A program made the translations under genes and the position numbers. This document shows positions 9,397 through 17,676 of a DNA stretch of 35,117 nucleotides, piece after piece (positions within the stretch are counted from its first letter, which is position 1; each line of letters starts with the position of its first letter). Origin of the DNA: Bacteroidota bacterium (GTDB lineage Bacteria > Bacteroidota > Ignavibacteria > UBA10030 > UBA8401). The notes under the pieces were generated by a model. That model searched no databases. It saw only the letters and a program-made list of their open reading frames with translations, and was not told the origin of the DNA. The stretch is from NCBI GenBank assembly GCA_021796275.1, contig JAJYOI010000032.1:1-35117 (forward strand), in the 5' to 3' direction.

Positions 9397-11469
9397 ATGG
9401 AAGCCAGATTTAAATTCTCATTCTTAACATGGTTGGTATTCAATGTAGCAAATCCATTAATAGCCCAATGGACTCAGACCAATGGGCAATATTATGGTTC
9501 TTTCAGCTGTTTTGCTGTTACCCCCAATGGAACATATGGCACAAATCTCTTTGCCGGGACCTTGGGTGGCGGAGTTTTTCTTTCCACTAACAATGGCACA
9601 AGCTGGATTCCAGTTAATACGGGGTTGACGGCAACTCATATTATCTCCCTTTTTGCCAACGGGTCAAATCTCTTTGCTGGGACTGAGTATGACGGTGTAT
9701 TCCTTTCCACCGACAACGGCGCAAGCTGGACACAGGCGGGGTTGACAGGCCTCAACGTCAATTCTTTAGTCGTCAAGGACTCGAATCTCTTTGCCGGAAC
9801 TTTGGGTGGCGTGTTTCTTTCGACCAACAATGGTAAAAACTGGAGTGAAGTTAATACTGGGTTAACGAACACTTACGTTATGGCCCTTGCCATCAGCGAC
9901 ACCGATCTCTTTGCAGGGACTAGCGGCGGTGTTTTCCTTTCCACAAATAACGGTACAAACTGGACTGCGATGAATACCGGCCTCACATATACCACTGTTT
10001 TATCTCTTGCCGTCAATGAGACGAGTCTTTTTGTAGGAACGATGTGGGGCGGAGTCTTTCGTTCCACCAACAACGGGACAAGCTGGAGTTCGATTGGCTC
10101 AGGATTGCCCATCGCGAATGTCAATTCTTTAGTCATTAAGGAGAGCGAACTCTTTGCAGGAACTAATCACGGTGTTTTTCTTTCTACAAACGATGGAACA
10201 AGTTGGAGCGCTGTCAATACAGGACTAGATACTATTGTCTATTCCATTGCCGTTAACCAAGGTGATGTTCTCGCGGGTACTGCTGGAGGAATTTTTGTTT
10301 ACGACAGCAGTAGTGCAAGCTGGGCAACATTGAACTCATCCCTATCAAATACATCCGTTGGGTGCCTCATCATAATCGCAAAGAGTCTCCTTGCCGGAAC
10401 TAACAGCGGCGTGTTTCGATCCACAAACGACGGCAGAAGTTGGATGGCAGATAGTACTGGTTTGACCAATGCTAGTGTCCATGATCTTGCCGCCTCGGGA
10501 TCGAATCTCTTTGCCGGCACCGATGGCGGCGTATTTTTTTCCACCAACGACGGCGTGACCTGGACTAAAATCAATACGGGGCTAACGAATATTCACGTCA
10601 GTGCTCTTGCTATGATCGGTACGAAACTCTTTGCCGGAACTGGTGGCGGAGTTTTTCTTTCCACCAACAACGGCACGAACTGGACAGCAATTAATAATGG
10701 TTTGACAGACACTAATGTGGGAGCCCTTGCCATTTTGGGCACGAATCTCTTTGCCGGAACTTGGGCTGGCGGAGTTTTTCTTTCCACCAACAACGGCACA
10801 AGCTGGAATGCAGTCAACTCGGGACTGACAAACACCCGTGTTTATTCCCTTGCTGTCGCAGGGGCAAATGTCCTAGCGGGCACCAATGGCGGCTTCTTTC
10901 TTTCCACTGACAATGGTACAAGTTGGAATGCACTCAATTCCGGGTTGAAGCCGAACGCTGCTATTTTGTCTCTTACCATCAATGGAACGGATCTCTTTTC
11001 GGGCAATTCTCTTGGCGGCGTATATCTTTCGACCAACAACGGTTCAAACTGGGTATCGGTAAGTTCAGGATTGCCGAACACCTTTGTTTATTCCATTGTT
11101 GCCAGCGATGCCAATCTCTTTGTGGGTACTTATGGCCACGGCATCTGGAGGCGCCCTCTGTCGGAAATGATAACTTCTGTGGAGCGTTTTTCAGATCAGC
11201 TACCTACGAGATTCAATCTGGAACAAAATTATCCCAATCCATTTAATCCTTCAACAGCTATCAATTATCAATTGCCGCTAAACAGTCACGTTGTAATCAA
11301 AGTTTATGATGTTCTAGGTCGTGAAGTGCGAGAGTTAGTAAACGAGAGCAAAGCTGCTGGGCGGTATTCGGTTGAGTTTGACGCGTCGAACATATCGAGC
11401 GGTGTGTACTTCTACACGTTGCGCAGTGGAAATTTTGTTGACACGAAAAAATTCATCTTGACGAAATAA
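9397..11469 (+). CDS. Secreted 14-blade beta-propeller protein with T9SS sorting domain
   Basis: 690 residues, started at an ATG with AAAGGAAG five to six bases upstream. The signal peptide ends at about residue 24. Residues 25-588 are 14 repeats of about 40 residues beginning at a Trp, with the core LFAGT-GGVFLSTNNGTSW (BNR/YCF48-like propeller blades). Fourteen blades would make two seven-blade propellers (inference). Residues about 604-690 are a type A T9SS C-terminal domain: LEQNYPNPFNPST, VYDVLGREV, SSGVYFYTL and KKFILTK. The protein should cross the inner membrane by Sec and the outer membrane by T9SS, and be anchored or released at the surface. No catalytic motif is seen; binding or scaffolding is likely. 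It ends 2 bp before the RpiB-like gene. Confidence 0.9.
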   Translation: MEARFKFSFLTWLVFNVANPLIAQWTQTNGQYYGSFSCFAVTPNGTYGTNLFAGTLGGGVFLSTNNGTSWIPVNTGLTATHIISLFANGSNLFAGTEYDGVFLSTDNGASWTQAGLTGLNVNSLVVKDSNLFAGTLGGVFLSTNNGKNWSEVNTGLTNTYVMALAISDTDLFAGTSGGVFLSTNNGTNWTAMNTGLTYTTVLSLAVNETSLFVGTMWGGVFRSTNNGTSWSSIGSGLPIANVNSLVIKESELFAGTNHGVFLSTNDGTSWSAVNTGLDTIVYSIAVNQGDVLAGTAGGIFVYDSSSASWATLNSSLSNTSVGCLIIIAKSLLAGTNSGVFRSTNDGRSWMADSTGLTNASVHDLAASGSNLFAGTDGGVFFSTNDGVTWTKINTGLTNIHVSALAMIGTKLFAGTGGGVFLSTNNGTNWTAINNGLTDTNVGALAILGTNLFAGTWAGGVFLSTNNGTSWNAVNSGLTNTRVYSLAVAGANVLAGTNGGFFLSTDNGTSWNALNSGLKPNAAILSLTINGTDLFSGNSLGGVYLSTNNGSNWVSVSSGLPNTFVYSIVASDANLFVGTYGHGIWRRPLSEMITSVERFSDQLPTRFNLEQNYPNPFNPSTAINYQLPLNSHVVIKVYDVLGREVRELVNESKAAGRYSVEFDASNISSGVYFYTLRSGNFVDTKKFILTK
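9469..11160 (+). repeat. 14 diverged tandem units encoding propeller blades
   Basis: Units of about 117-129 bp share words such as AATCTCTTTGCCGGAAC and CTTTCCACCAACAACGG. They are clearly related but have many silent and replacement differences, so this array is older than the one at 33545. Confidence 0.8.
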
Positions 11470-11471
11470 CA

Positions 11472-12179
11472 ATGGCAAAAACAGTAATCACAGAGCGCGA
11501 CATACTCAATGCTGTAAAGAGTGGGAAAAAATCCGTTGTTGCGGATAAGAACACGGTTATCACTCCGGCGGCTCGCGATAAAGCGCGCGAGCTTAATATT
11601 TCGTTTTCGGAAAAGATGGAACATGGCGCAGTAAGCGACAAAGAAGAAAAACCAGCGATGCCGGCTGAGCCAAAAGTTCCGATACAATCATACAATTCTT
11701 CTGTGATATCAAAAACAAATGTCGGTTCGAATCTCATTGTCATTGGCAGCGATCATGGCGGATTTCAGACGAAGAAAATGCTGAAAAAATATCTTGCCGA
11801 ACTTGGTTATCACACGTTGGATGTCGGAACGAATTCCGAAGAGGCGTGCGATTATCCCGATTATGCGTACGCAGTGGCGCGCATCGTTGCAAAAGGAGAA
11901 GCGTGGCGCGGCATTATGATTGATGCGACCGGCGTTGCTTCTTCGATTGTGTGCAACAAAGTTCCCGGAGTACGCGCCGTTGCGTGTTACAATGAATTCG
12001 TCGCGCAAAGCAGCCGCGAACACAACGACGCCAACGTGCTGGCGCTCGGCGCAAAATCGCTCGGCGCTGAATTGATCAAAGCGATTGTCAAGACGTGGCT
12101 TGAAACGTGGTTCGGCGGAGGACGACACAAACGCCGTGTTGACAAAATTGCAGATGTTGAACGCAAGTTTAGCAGGTGA
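11472..12179 (+). CDS. RpiB/LacA-family sugar-phosphate isomerase-like protein with N-terminal extension
   Basis: 235 residues against about 150 for ordinary ribose-5-phosphate isomerase B. The C-terminal part (about 87-215) has the RpiB fold markers GSDHGGFQTKK, DYPDYA, CNKVPGVRA and SREHNDANVLALG. The catalytic cysteine of the usual CGTGIG loop is replaced: the loop reads IDATGVASS, with Asp151 in that place. The glutamate used by Cys-less mycobacterial enzymes is not at its position either. Residues 5-43 (ITERDILNAV, then VITPAARDKARELNI) resemble the N-terminal segment of the microcompartment proteins EutQ and EutT. The linker (44-86) is low-complexity. Isomerase activity is uncertain. 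It sits 2 bp after the T9SS cargo gene and 22 bp before the TonB receptor. Confidence 0.75.
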   Translation: MAKTVITERDILNAVKSGKKSVVADKNTVITPAARDKARELNISFSEKMEHGAVSDKEEKPAMPAEPKVPIQSYNSSVISKTNVGSNLIVIGSDHGGFQTKKMLKKYLAELGYHTLDVGTNSEEACDYPDYAYAVARIVAKGEAWRGIMIDATGVASSIVCNKVPGVRAVACYNEFVAQSSREHNDANVLALGAKSLGAELIKAIVKTWLETWFGGGRHKRRVDKIADVERKFSR

Positions 12180-12201
12180 GAACTGCCCGTCAATAAATTG
12201 T

Positions 12202-14448
12202 ATGCAGTGGCTTACAAAAAAGATTGGGATTATTTCTGCTATCATTCTTTTCGTTTCTTTTTCTCTTTTTGCTCAAAGTGAAAACGGCGCAGTGGGTGCT
12301 GCCATTTCAGGAATACTTCACGGGAAAATAATTTCCGCTGAAGACTCTTCGCCATTAGTTGGTGCGACTGTTACGGTGAACAATACGTCGCTGGGTGCAT
12401 CAACTGATACTGCCGGAATATTTATTATTAAAAATATGCCGGCGGGAGTTTATTCGCTTACTGCCAGTATGCTCGGATACCAGCAGAAAATTATTGGAAG
12501 TGTCCACGTAAACTCCCAAGAAATTGGGTTGCTGACAATTGCACTTTCACCTTCACCCGTTCAGGCAAACCCTGTTGTTATCACAGCGACGAAACATGAA
12601 CAATCGTTGGAAGACGCGCCGGTGAGCATGAGCATTGTGAATGCGCAAATGCTCGAAGCGCGGAACACCATTTCTGTAGATGACGCGCTGCGTTATGTGC
12701 CGGGTGTGAACTTGATGCAATCGCAAGTGAATATTCGCGGCTCAAGCGGATACAGCCGCGGCGTCGGCAGCCGTGTACTCTTGTTGATTGACGGTTTACC
12801 AATGCTGACAGGAGACACCGGCGAAATCACATTCGAAGCAATTCCTGTTTTTCAAATTGACCGCATTGAAGTTGTGAAAGGTGCAGGCTCAGCATTGTAC
12901 GGCTCGAGCGCGTTAGGCGGAGTCATCAATGTGATTACGAAAGAAATCCCAGAACATCCGATTACGCGATGGAGAGTTTATTCCGGAGTGTACGATGCGC
13001 CGTCGTTTAGCCAGTGGAAGTGGAGCTCGAAAACAAGGGCATTCAATGGAGAATTTTTCAGCCACGCTCAGCGGTTTGGTGATATGAGCGTTGTGCTTTC
13101 CGGTTCGAGAATTTTTGATGACGGCTATCGCGAAAACGATTGGCTTCGCCGCTACGACGGATATGCGAAAGTAAAATACGATTTGTCGCCGTTCCAAAGC
13201 ATTGCAGTTTCGACAAATTTGTTCTATCAATATCACGGGGATTTCATTTGGTGGAAAAGCCTGAACGACGCTCTCCGTCCCGATCCGAGTCAGGAAAATT
13301 TTTCTGTAACAGCTTTTCGGACGAACACGAATTTTCTTTTCAAGAATTTCATCAACGATGAATGGTATTATGAAGTGAAGGGAGTTTGGGTGACCGGCAA
13401 TTGGCATGAAGACAGCTTGCGTGTGCGTGAAGCAAATGCGTCGAGGTCGAATGTTGTGAACGGCGAAATTCAGGTGAATTACACACCGAACGCATACACG
13501 GTGTGGACGTACGGCATAGCGGGAAATTTTGATAATGTCGCTTCTGATTTGTTTGGAACTCACAGCGGGTTCGGCGGTGCGGCGTACGCGCAGGATGAAC
13601 TCAAAATCAGCGAGGCGTTGACAACGACGCTTGGCGCCCGGTTCGACATTCAACAAATTGAAGGATTAAACTCGAACCAGCAGGTGAATCCGAAATTGGG
13701 CGTGACATACGCACTCGATCCGCAGACGCATCTTCGTGCATCAATCGGCCGCGGATTTCGTGCGCCATCCATTGGAGAATTATATGTTGCAACAAATGTC
13801 TCGTCGAGTTCTATCGCCATAGTGCCGAGCACCGATCTTCGTCCGGAACATAGCTGGACGTACGAAATCGGCGGAACGCACGTGCTTCTGCCGAATCTTT
13901 CTGCCGATGTCTCTTTATTCCAAAGTGATTTTTCCGATTTGATCGAAGCCGGTGTTGAAATGGATTCAGCGCGGAATTCTCCAGTGGTTCGTTTCCGCAA
14001 TGTTACACAAGCCCGTATTCAGGGAATTGAAACAAATTTTCATTCTGAATTGCTCGATCATATGTTTTTGCTCGACGTGAATTATACATACAATTGGCCT
14101 TATGATATTGGTCAGAAAACGATTCTCCGTTTTCGTCCGCGCCACATTGCAAGCGTGAATGCATCATACGAATATCAAGAGTTCACATTCGGGAGTGATT
14201 TTCGATTCATCAGCCGAGTTGATGCAATTGATGAAAATCTGGTACGACTTGCTCCGATTATTGACGGAGATACGCGTGTTCCGATTTATGTGAATGATAT
14301 TCGCGTCATCGCTAACCTTGCATCATTCGGTGTGCCGTTGAAGGCAAGCTTCAACGTCAACAATCTTTTCCGTTACAATTATGTGGAGTTAATCGGTAAC
14401 ATTGCGCCGATTCGAAATTATGTTCTATCGGTAGAAGGAGCGTTGTGA
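12202..14448 (+). CDS. TonB-dependent outer-membrane receptor
   Basis: 748 residues from the ATG at 12202; an upstream frame from 12085 overlaps the previous gene and lacks a signal. Signal peptide 1-25, carboxypeptidase-regulatory-like domain about 36-115 (GATVTVNNTSLGASTDTAGIF), a TonB-box-like PVVITATK at 124-131, plug domain about 138-248 (VPGVNLMQSQVNIRGSSG, DGLPML, GSALYGSSALGGVINVIT), then a 22-strand barrel. These receptors import siderophores, cobalamin or glycans using TonB energy. The substrate cannot be told, and no riboswitch or Fur-like site is evident upstream. The C-terminus (VEGAL) lacks the usual terminal aromatic. The stop TGA is directly followed by the next ATG. Confidence 0.92.
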   Translation: MQWLTKKIGIISAIILFVSFSLFAQSENGAVGAAISGILHGKIISAEDSSPLVGATVTVNNTSLGASTDTAGIFIIKNMPAGVYSLTASMLGYQQKIIGSVHVNSQEIGLLTIALSPSPVQANPVVITATKHEQSLEDAPVSMSIVNAQMLEARNTISVDDALRYVPGVNLMQSQVNIRGSSGYSRGVGSRVLLLIDGLPMLTGDTGEITFEAIPVFQIDRIEVVKGAGSALYGSSALGGVINVITKEIPEHPITRWRVYSGVYDAPSFSQWKWSSKTRAFNGEFFSHAQRFGDMSVVLSGSRIFDDGYRENDWLRRYDGYAKVKYDLSPFQSIAVSTNLFYQYHGDFIWWKSLNDALRPDPSQENFSVTAFRTNTNFLFKNFINDEWYYEVKGVWVTGNWHEDSLRVREANASRSNVVNGEIQVNYTPNAYTVWTYGIAGNFDNVASDLFGTHSGFGGAAYAQDELKISEALTTTLGARFDIQQIEGLNSNQQVNPKLGVTYALDPQTHLRASIGRGFRAPSIGELYVATNVSSSSIAIVPSTDLRPEHSWTYEIGGTHVLLPNLSADVSLFQSDFSDLIEAGVEMDSARNSPVVRFRNVTQARIQGIETNFHSELLDHMFLLDVNYTYNWPYDIGQKTILRFRPRHIASVNASYEYQEFTFGSDFRFISRVDAIDENLVRLAPIIDGDTRVPIYVNDIRVIANLASFGVPLKASFNVNNLFRYNYVELIGNIAPIRNYVLSVEGAL

Positions 14449-16260
14449 ATGAATATTCTTCACGTTCTTTCCCAATTTGAAATCACCGGCGCGGAAACAT
14501 ACGCCGCCACTCTGGCGCGCGAACAAATTCTCAGCGGTCATGGTGTGTATATCGCATCGGATACGTTTCACGTTCCTACGGAAGCGGAACTTATTGTGCT
14601 GCCGATCGGGCATCGGACTCTTTTTCAACGGCTCCGAAACATTGCCGCACTGAAAACACTGATTCGGGGAAAAAAGATTGATGTCGTTCATGCGCATTCG
14701 CGCGCAGCAAGCTGGGTCGCTTTTTTTGCAACACGCGGCGGCAGTGTTCCATTAGTTTCAACCGTTCATGGCAGGCAGCATCTGCATTTTTCTTCGACGG
14801 CATTTCATATCTATGGAGAAAAAGTTCTGGCAGTGTGTGAAAGCATCCACGACCATTTGATTGAAGAACTTGGCATTGCGCCGGAAATTGTAGCTGTGAG
14901 CCGTAACGGCATTGATCTTACGCAATGGAACAAACGGGCAGTGCAAAATTTTTCTTCGAAACAAAGTATTTCCCTCGTCGGAAGATTGTCCGGGCCGAAA
15001 GGTGATGTTGCAAGAAAACTGATCACCGCTGTATTCCCTCTGGTTGCAAAAGAGGTTCCTTCGGCAGAATTTCATGTCGTCGGTGGAATGAAGGAGAGCG
15101 ATAATTGTGCGGAGTTAGTCAGTAAAACGAACAGCAGCCTCGGTGCAGAAAAAATTTTTCTGAAAGGGTTTACGAACGATGTCGGTGAAGTTTATCGGCA
15201 TTCATCATTAGTGATTGGCTCCGGAAGAGTGGCGATGGAAGCGCTGGCATGCGGTGCGTCCGTTGTTGCGATTGGAGAGTCGAGTTGTGTTGGTTTGATG
15301 AACGAATCGAATGAAAGAGAAGCGCTTCTGACGAATTTTGGCGACGCCGGTGAAAAGAAACAACTCTCCGTGCAGCATGTCGCCGCAGAAATTGTGCGCG
15401 CGCTCTTAACAGATTCTTCCGATGCTGTTCCGTGGAGAAGAGAATTTGTGCAGCGCGAGTTCGACATTAAAAAAAGAGCAGCGGAAGTTTTGAGACATTA
15501 TGCTGAGGCAGCAGCACGGAAAAAACGAGTCAAGGAAATTCCGGTATTGATGTATCACAGAGTAACGAATGGAAAACCGGCGAACACCAAACACCACATT
15601 TACGTTACCCGCAATGAATTTGAGCGCCAGCTTCGTTCCTTGAAGCGCAGAAGGTTTTCAACGCTCAGATTTCTTGATGTTCAGGAGTTAACTGAAGGGA
15701 AGAAAATTATTCCGCCGAAACCGATTCTTATAACGTTCGATGACGGATATGAAGATAATTTTCTTTATGCATTTCCACTTTTGAAAAAGTATGGAATGAC
15801 GGCAACAATTTTTCTGATTGGCGATTCATCAATAAAAACAAATGTGTGGGATGCCGGATGCGGCGAGCCCGAAACAAAGCTCATGAATAATGAGCACGTA
15901 CGTGAGATGAGGCAGTATGGAATCGAATTTGGCGCCCATTCGATGACGCACAGTAAGTTGACCGCGATTTCTTTATCCGAAAGCAAGGCGGAAATTGAAG
16001 CGTCGAAATCCGAAATTGAAAAACGAATTGGCGCACAGGTCATTTCATTTGCGTATCCATACGGCGCAGTTAATGAAGAAATCAAAAAGCAAGTGATGAA
16101 TACGGGATTTGTGTTTGGTATTGCAACGGACTCAGGCAGGCGCAATTTCTGGCAGGATTTTTTTGAGATCCGCCGCATTCCAATATTTCCGGGAACATCG
16201 GCATTCGCATTTTGGAAGAAAACGTCCGGGTGGTACCATCATTACAAGAAAGTGCAGTAG
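14449..16260 (+). CDS. Fusion of GT4 glycosyltransferase and NodB polysaccharide deacetylase
   Basis: 603 residues, with AAGGAG eight bases upstream. Residues 1-350 are a GT-B glycosyltransferase of family 4: ILHVLSQFEITGAETYAATLA at the acceptor side, HAHSRAASWV, SRNGID, SLVGRLSGPKG and the donor-site region GSGRVAMEALACGASVVA with Glu264. Residues 364-603 are a carbohydrate-esterase-4 NodB domain: VLMYHRV, metal and catalytic motif TFDDGY (Asp431/Asp432), GAHSMTH (His497, His501) and FAYPYG. No signal peptide is present, so it should act in the cytoplasm, unlike most NodB deacetylases. It may add a sugar and then deacetylate it, or act on two glycans (inference). It follows the TonB receptor stop with no gap. 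Confidence 0.88.
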   Translation: MNILHVLSQFEITGAETYAATLAREQILSGHGVYIASDTFHVPTEAELIVLPIGHRTLFQRLRNIAALKTLIRGKKIDVVHAHSRAASWVAFFATRGGSVPLVSTVHGRQHLHFSSTAFHIYGEKVLAVCESIHDHLIEELGIAPEIVAVSRNGIDLTQWNKRAVQNFSSKQSISLVGRLSGPKGDVARKLITAVFPLVAKEVPSAEFHVVGGMKESDNCAELVSKTNSSLGAEKIFLKGFTNDVGEVYRHSSLVIGSGRVAMEALACGASVVAIGESSCVGLMNESNEREALLTNFGDAGEKKQLSVQHVAAEIVRALLTDSSDAVPWRREFVQREFDIKKRAAEVLRHYAEAAARKKRVKEIPVLMYHRVTNGKPANTKHHIYVTRNEFERQLRSLKRRRFSTLRFLDVQELTEGKKIIPPKPILITFDDGYEDNFLYAFPLLKKYGMTATIFLIGDSSIKTNVWDAGCGEPETKLMNNEHVREMRQYGIEFGAHSMTHSKLTAISLSESKAEIEASKSEIEKRIGAQVISFAYPYGAVNEEIKKQVMNTGFVFGIATDSGRRNFWQDFFEIRRIPIFPGTSAFAFWKKTSGWYHHYKKVQ

Positions 16261-16264
16261 CAGC

Positions 16265-17668
16265 ATGTTTATCGATTCACACACGCATTTATTTTACCCT
16301 GATTTTAACAGCGACATCGATGAAGTAATCCATCGCGCGATTGATGCCGGAGTGAATTATTTTATTGTCCCTGCAACAAATTTGGAAACAAGCCGTGAAG
16401 CCATCCAACTGACGGAGCGGTACGATTCTATTTATGCCTGCGTCGGTTTTCATCCTCTTGATCTCGCTTCTGTGAATGATGCCGCATTGAAAGAAATTGA
16501 AGAACTGAGTTCTCATCCGAAAGTTGTTGCTATCGGTGAAATCGGCTTGGACTTTTATTATGATGCGTCGAATGCAGAGCTTCAAAAAGAAATATTCAAA
16601 CGGCAGATTGAAATCGCCGTTCGAAGAGATTTGCCGATTGTCATTCATACGCGGGATTCTATGGATGATGCTATTTTTATTGTGGAAGAATGTACTGCGG
16701 CGAATCCGCAATGGCGAAGTGCGTTTGCAATTTCCGGCAGCAGATTTCCGGTGTGGAAAGGAGTTTTTCACTGCTTTTCCGGCGATGCGGCAACAGCGCA
16801 AAGGCTGCTGCAAAGTGGTTTTATTGTTTCATTTCCCGGAATCGTTACATTTAAAAAATCTGCTGCTTTCGAGACGGTAGCAAAAATCGGTTACGATCAT
16901 ACCATGGTAGAGACTGATGCGCCGTTTTTGTCGCCGGTACCGCATCGTGGAAAAAGAAATGAGCCATCAAACATTCCGATCATCGCACAAAAAATTGCCG
17001 AAGCATGTCATGCTTCAATTGATGATGTTGCGCGCACGACGACGTTCAATGCAAAGAAATTATTTCGCATCGGTGAGCCGGCGCCACCGGTATTTACGTA
17101 CACGTTAGGTGGCGCGCTCTATCTTAATCTCACAATTCGCTGCGACGCCGATTGTGTTTTTTGTGACCGCAAAGGAGAAGCCGTGGTGAAGGGGTACAAT
17201 TTGAAAATTACACGTGAACCATCGGTGCAGGAAGTGATTGAAGAAATTCAGGACCCAGCGCGGTACGGTGAAATTGTTTTTTGCGGTTACGGCGAACCGA
17301 CAATTCGTTTTGATGCAGTGAAAGAAATTGCGGCGTGGGTAAAATCAAAAGGCGGGCGTACGCGATTGAATACGGACGGCCATGGCAGTGTTATCAACAA
17401 GCGCAACATTGCGCCGGAGTTGCAAGGAATTATTGACAGCGTTTCAATCAGCTTGAACGCTGCTGATCCGGAAGTATACGGCAGGCTGATGCGTTTGAAC
17501 GGAAAGAAATATCATCAGGCGATGGTTGATTTCGCCCGCGAAGCCCAGCGGTACGTTCCCGAAGTTGTGATGACAGTTGTCGGAATGGAGAGCGTTGACA
17601 TTGAGAAAGCGAAAAAGTTTGTTGAAGAAGAAATAGGCGTGAAGTACAGAGTGCGTCCATATTTTTGA
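16265..17668 (+). CDS. Fusion of TatD metallohydrolase and radical SAM protein
   Basis: 467 residues from the ATG at 16265, 4 bp after the previous stop. Residues 1-268 are a complete TatD-type hydrolase: SHTH (His6, His8), GEIGLDF (Glu92), His128, VFHCFSG (His169) and ETDAPFLSP (Asp218), all the usual metal ligands. TatD enzymes are 3'-5' DNA exonucleases or deacylases. Residues about 280-467 are a radical SAM domain with Cys293-x3-Cys297-x2-Cys300 and GYGEPT. Separate TatD-linked radical SAM proteins are known as a family; here the two are one polypeptide. Cytoplasmic. The substrate of the radical SAM half is unknown. Confidence 0.9.
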   Translation: MFIDSHTHLFYPDFNSDIDEVIHRAIDAGVNYFIVPATNLETSREAIQLTERYDSIYACVGFHPLDLASVNDAALKEIEELSSHPKVVAIGEIGLDFYYDASNAELQKEIFKRQIEIAVRRDLPIVIHTRDSMDDAIFIVEECTAANPQWRSAFAISGSRFPVWKGVFHCFSGDAATAQRLLQSGFIVSFPGIVTFKKSAAFETVAKIGYDHTMVETDAPFLSPVPHRGKRNEPSNIPIIAQKIAEACHASIDDVARTTTFNAKKLFRIGEPAPPVFTYTLGGALYLNLTIRCDADCVFCDRKGEAVVKGYNLKITREPSVQEVIEEIQDPARYGEIVFCGYGEPTIRFDAVKEIAAWVKSKGGRTRLNTDGHGSVINKRNIAPELQGIIDSVSISLNAADPEVYGRLMRLNGKKYHQAMVDFAREAQRYVPEVVMTVVGMESVDIEKAKKFVEEEIGVKYRVRPYF

Positions 17669-17676
17669 GATGTATT

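Noticed and set aside
9636-11081. Several minus-strand open frames of 78-91 codons across the 9397 gene
   Set aside because: They are antisense shadows of the repeated blades; they share repeated composition because the repeats lie beneath them and have no ribosome-binding sites.
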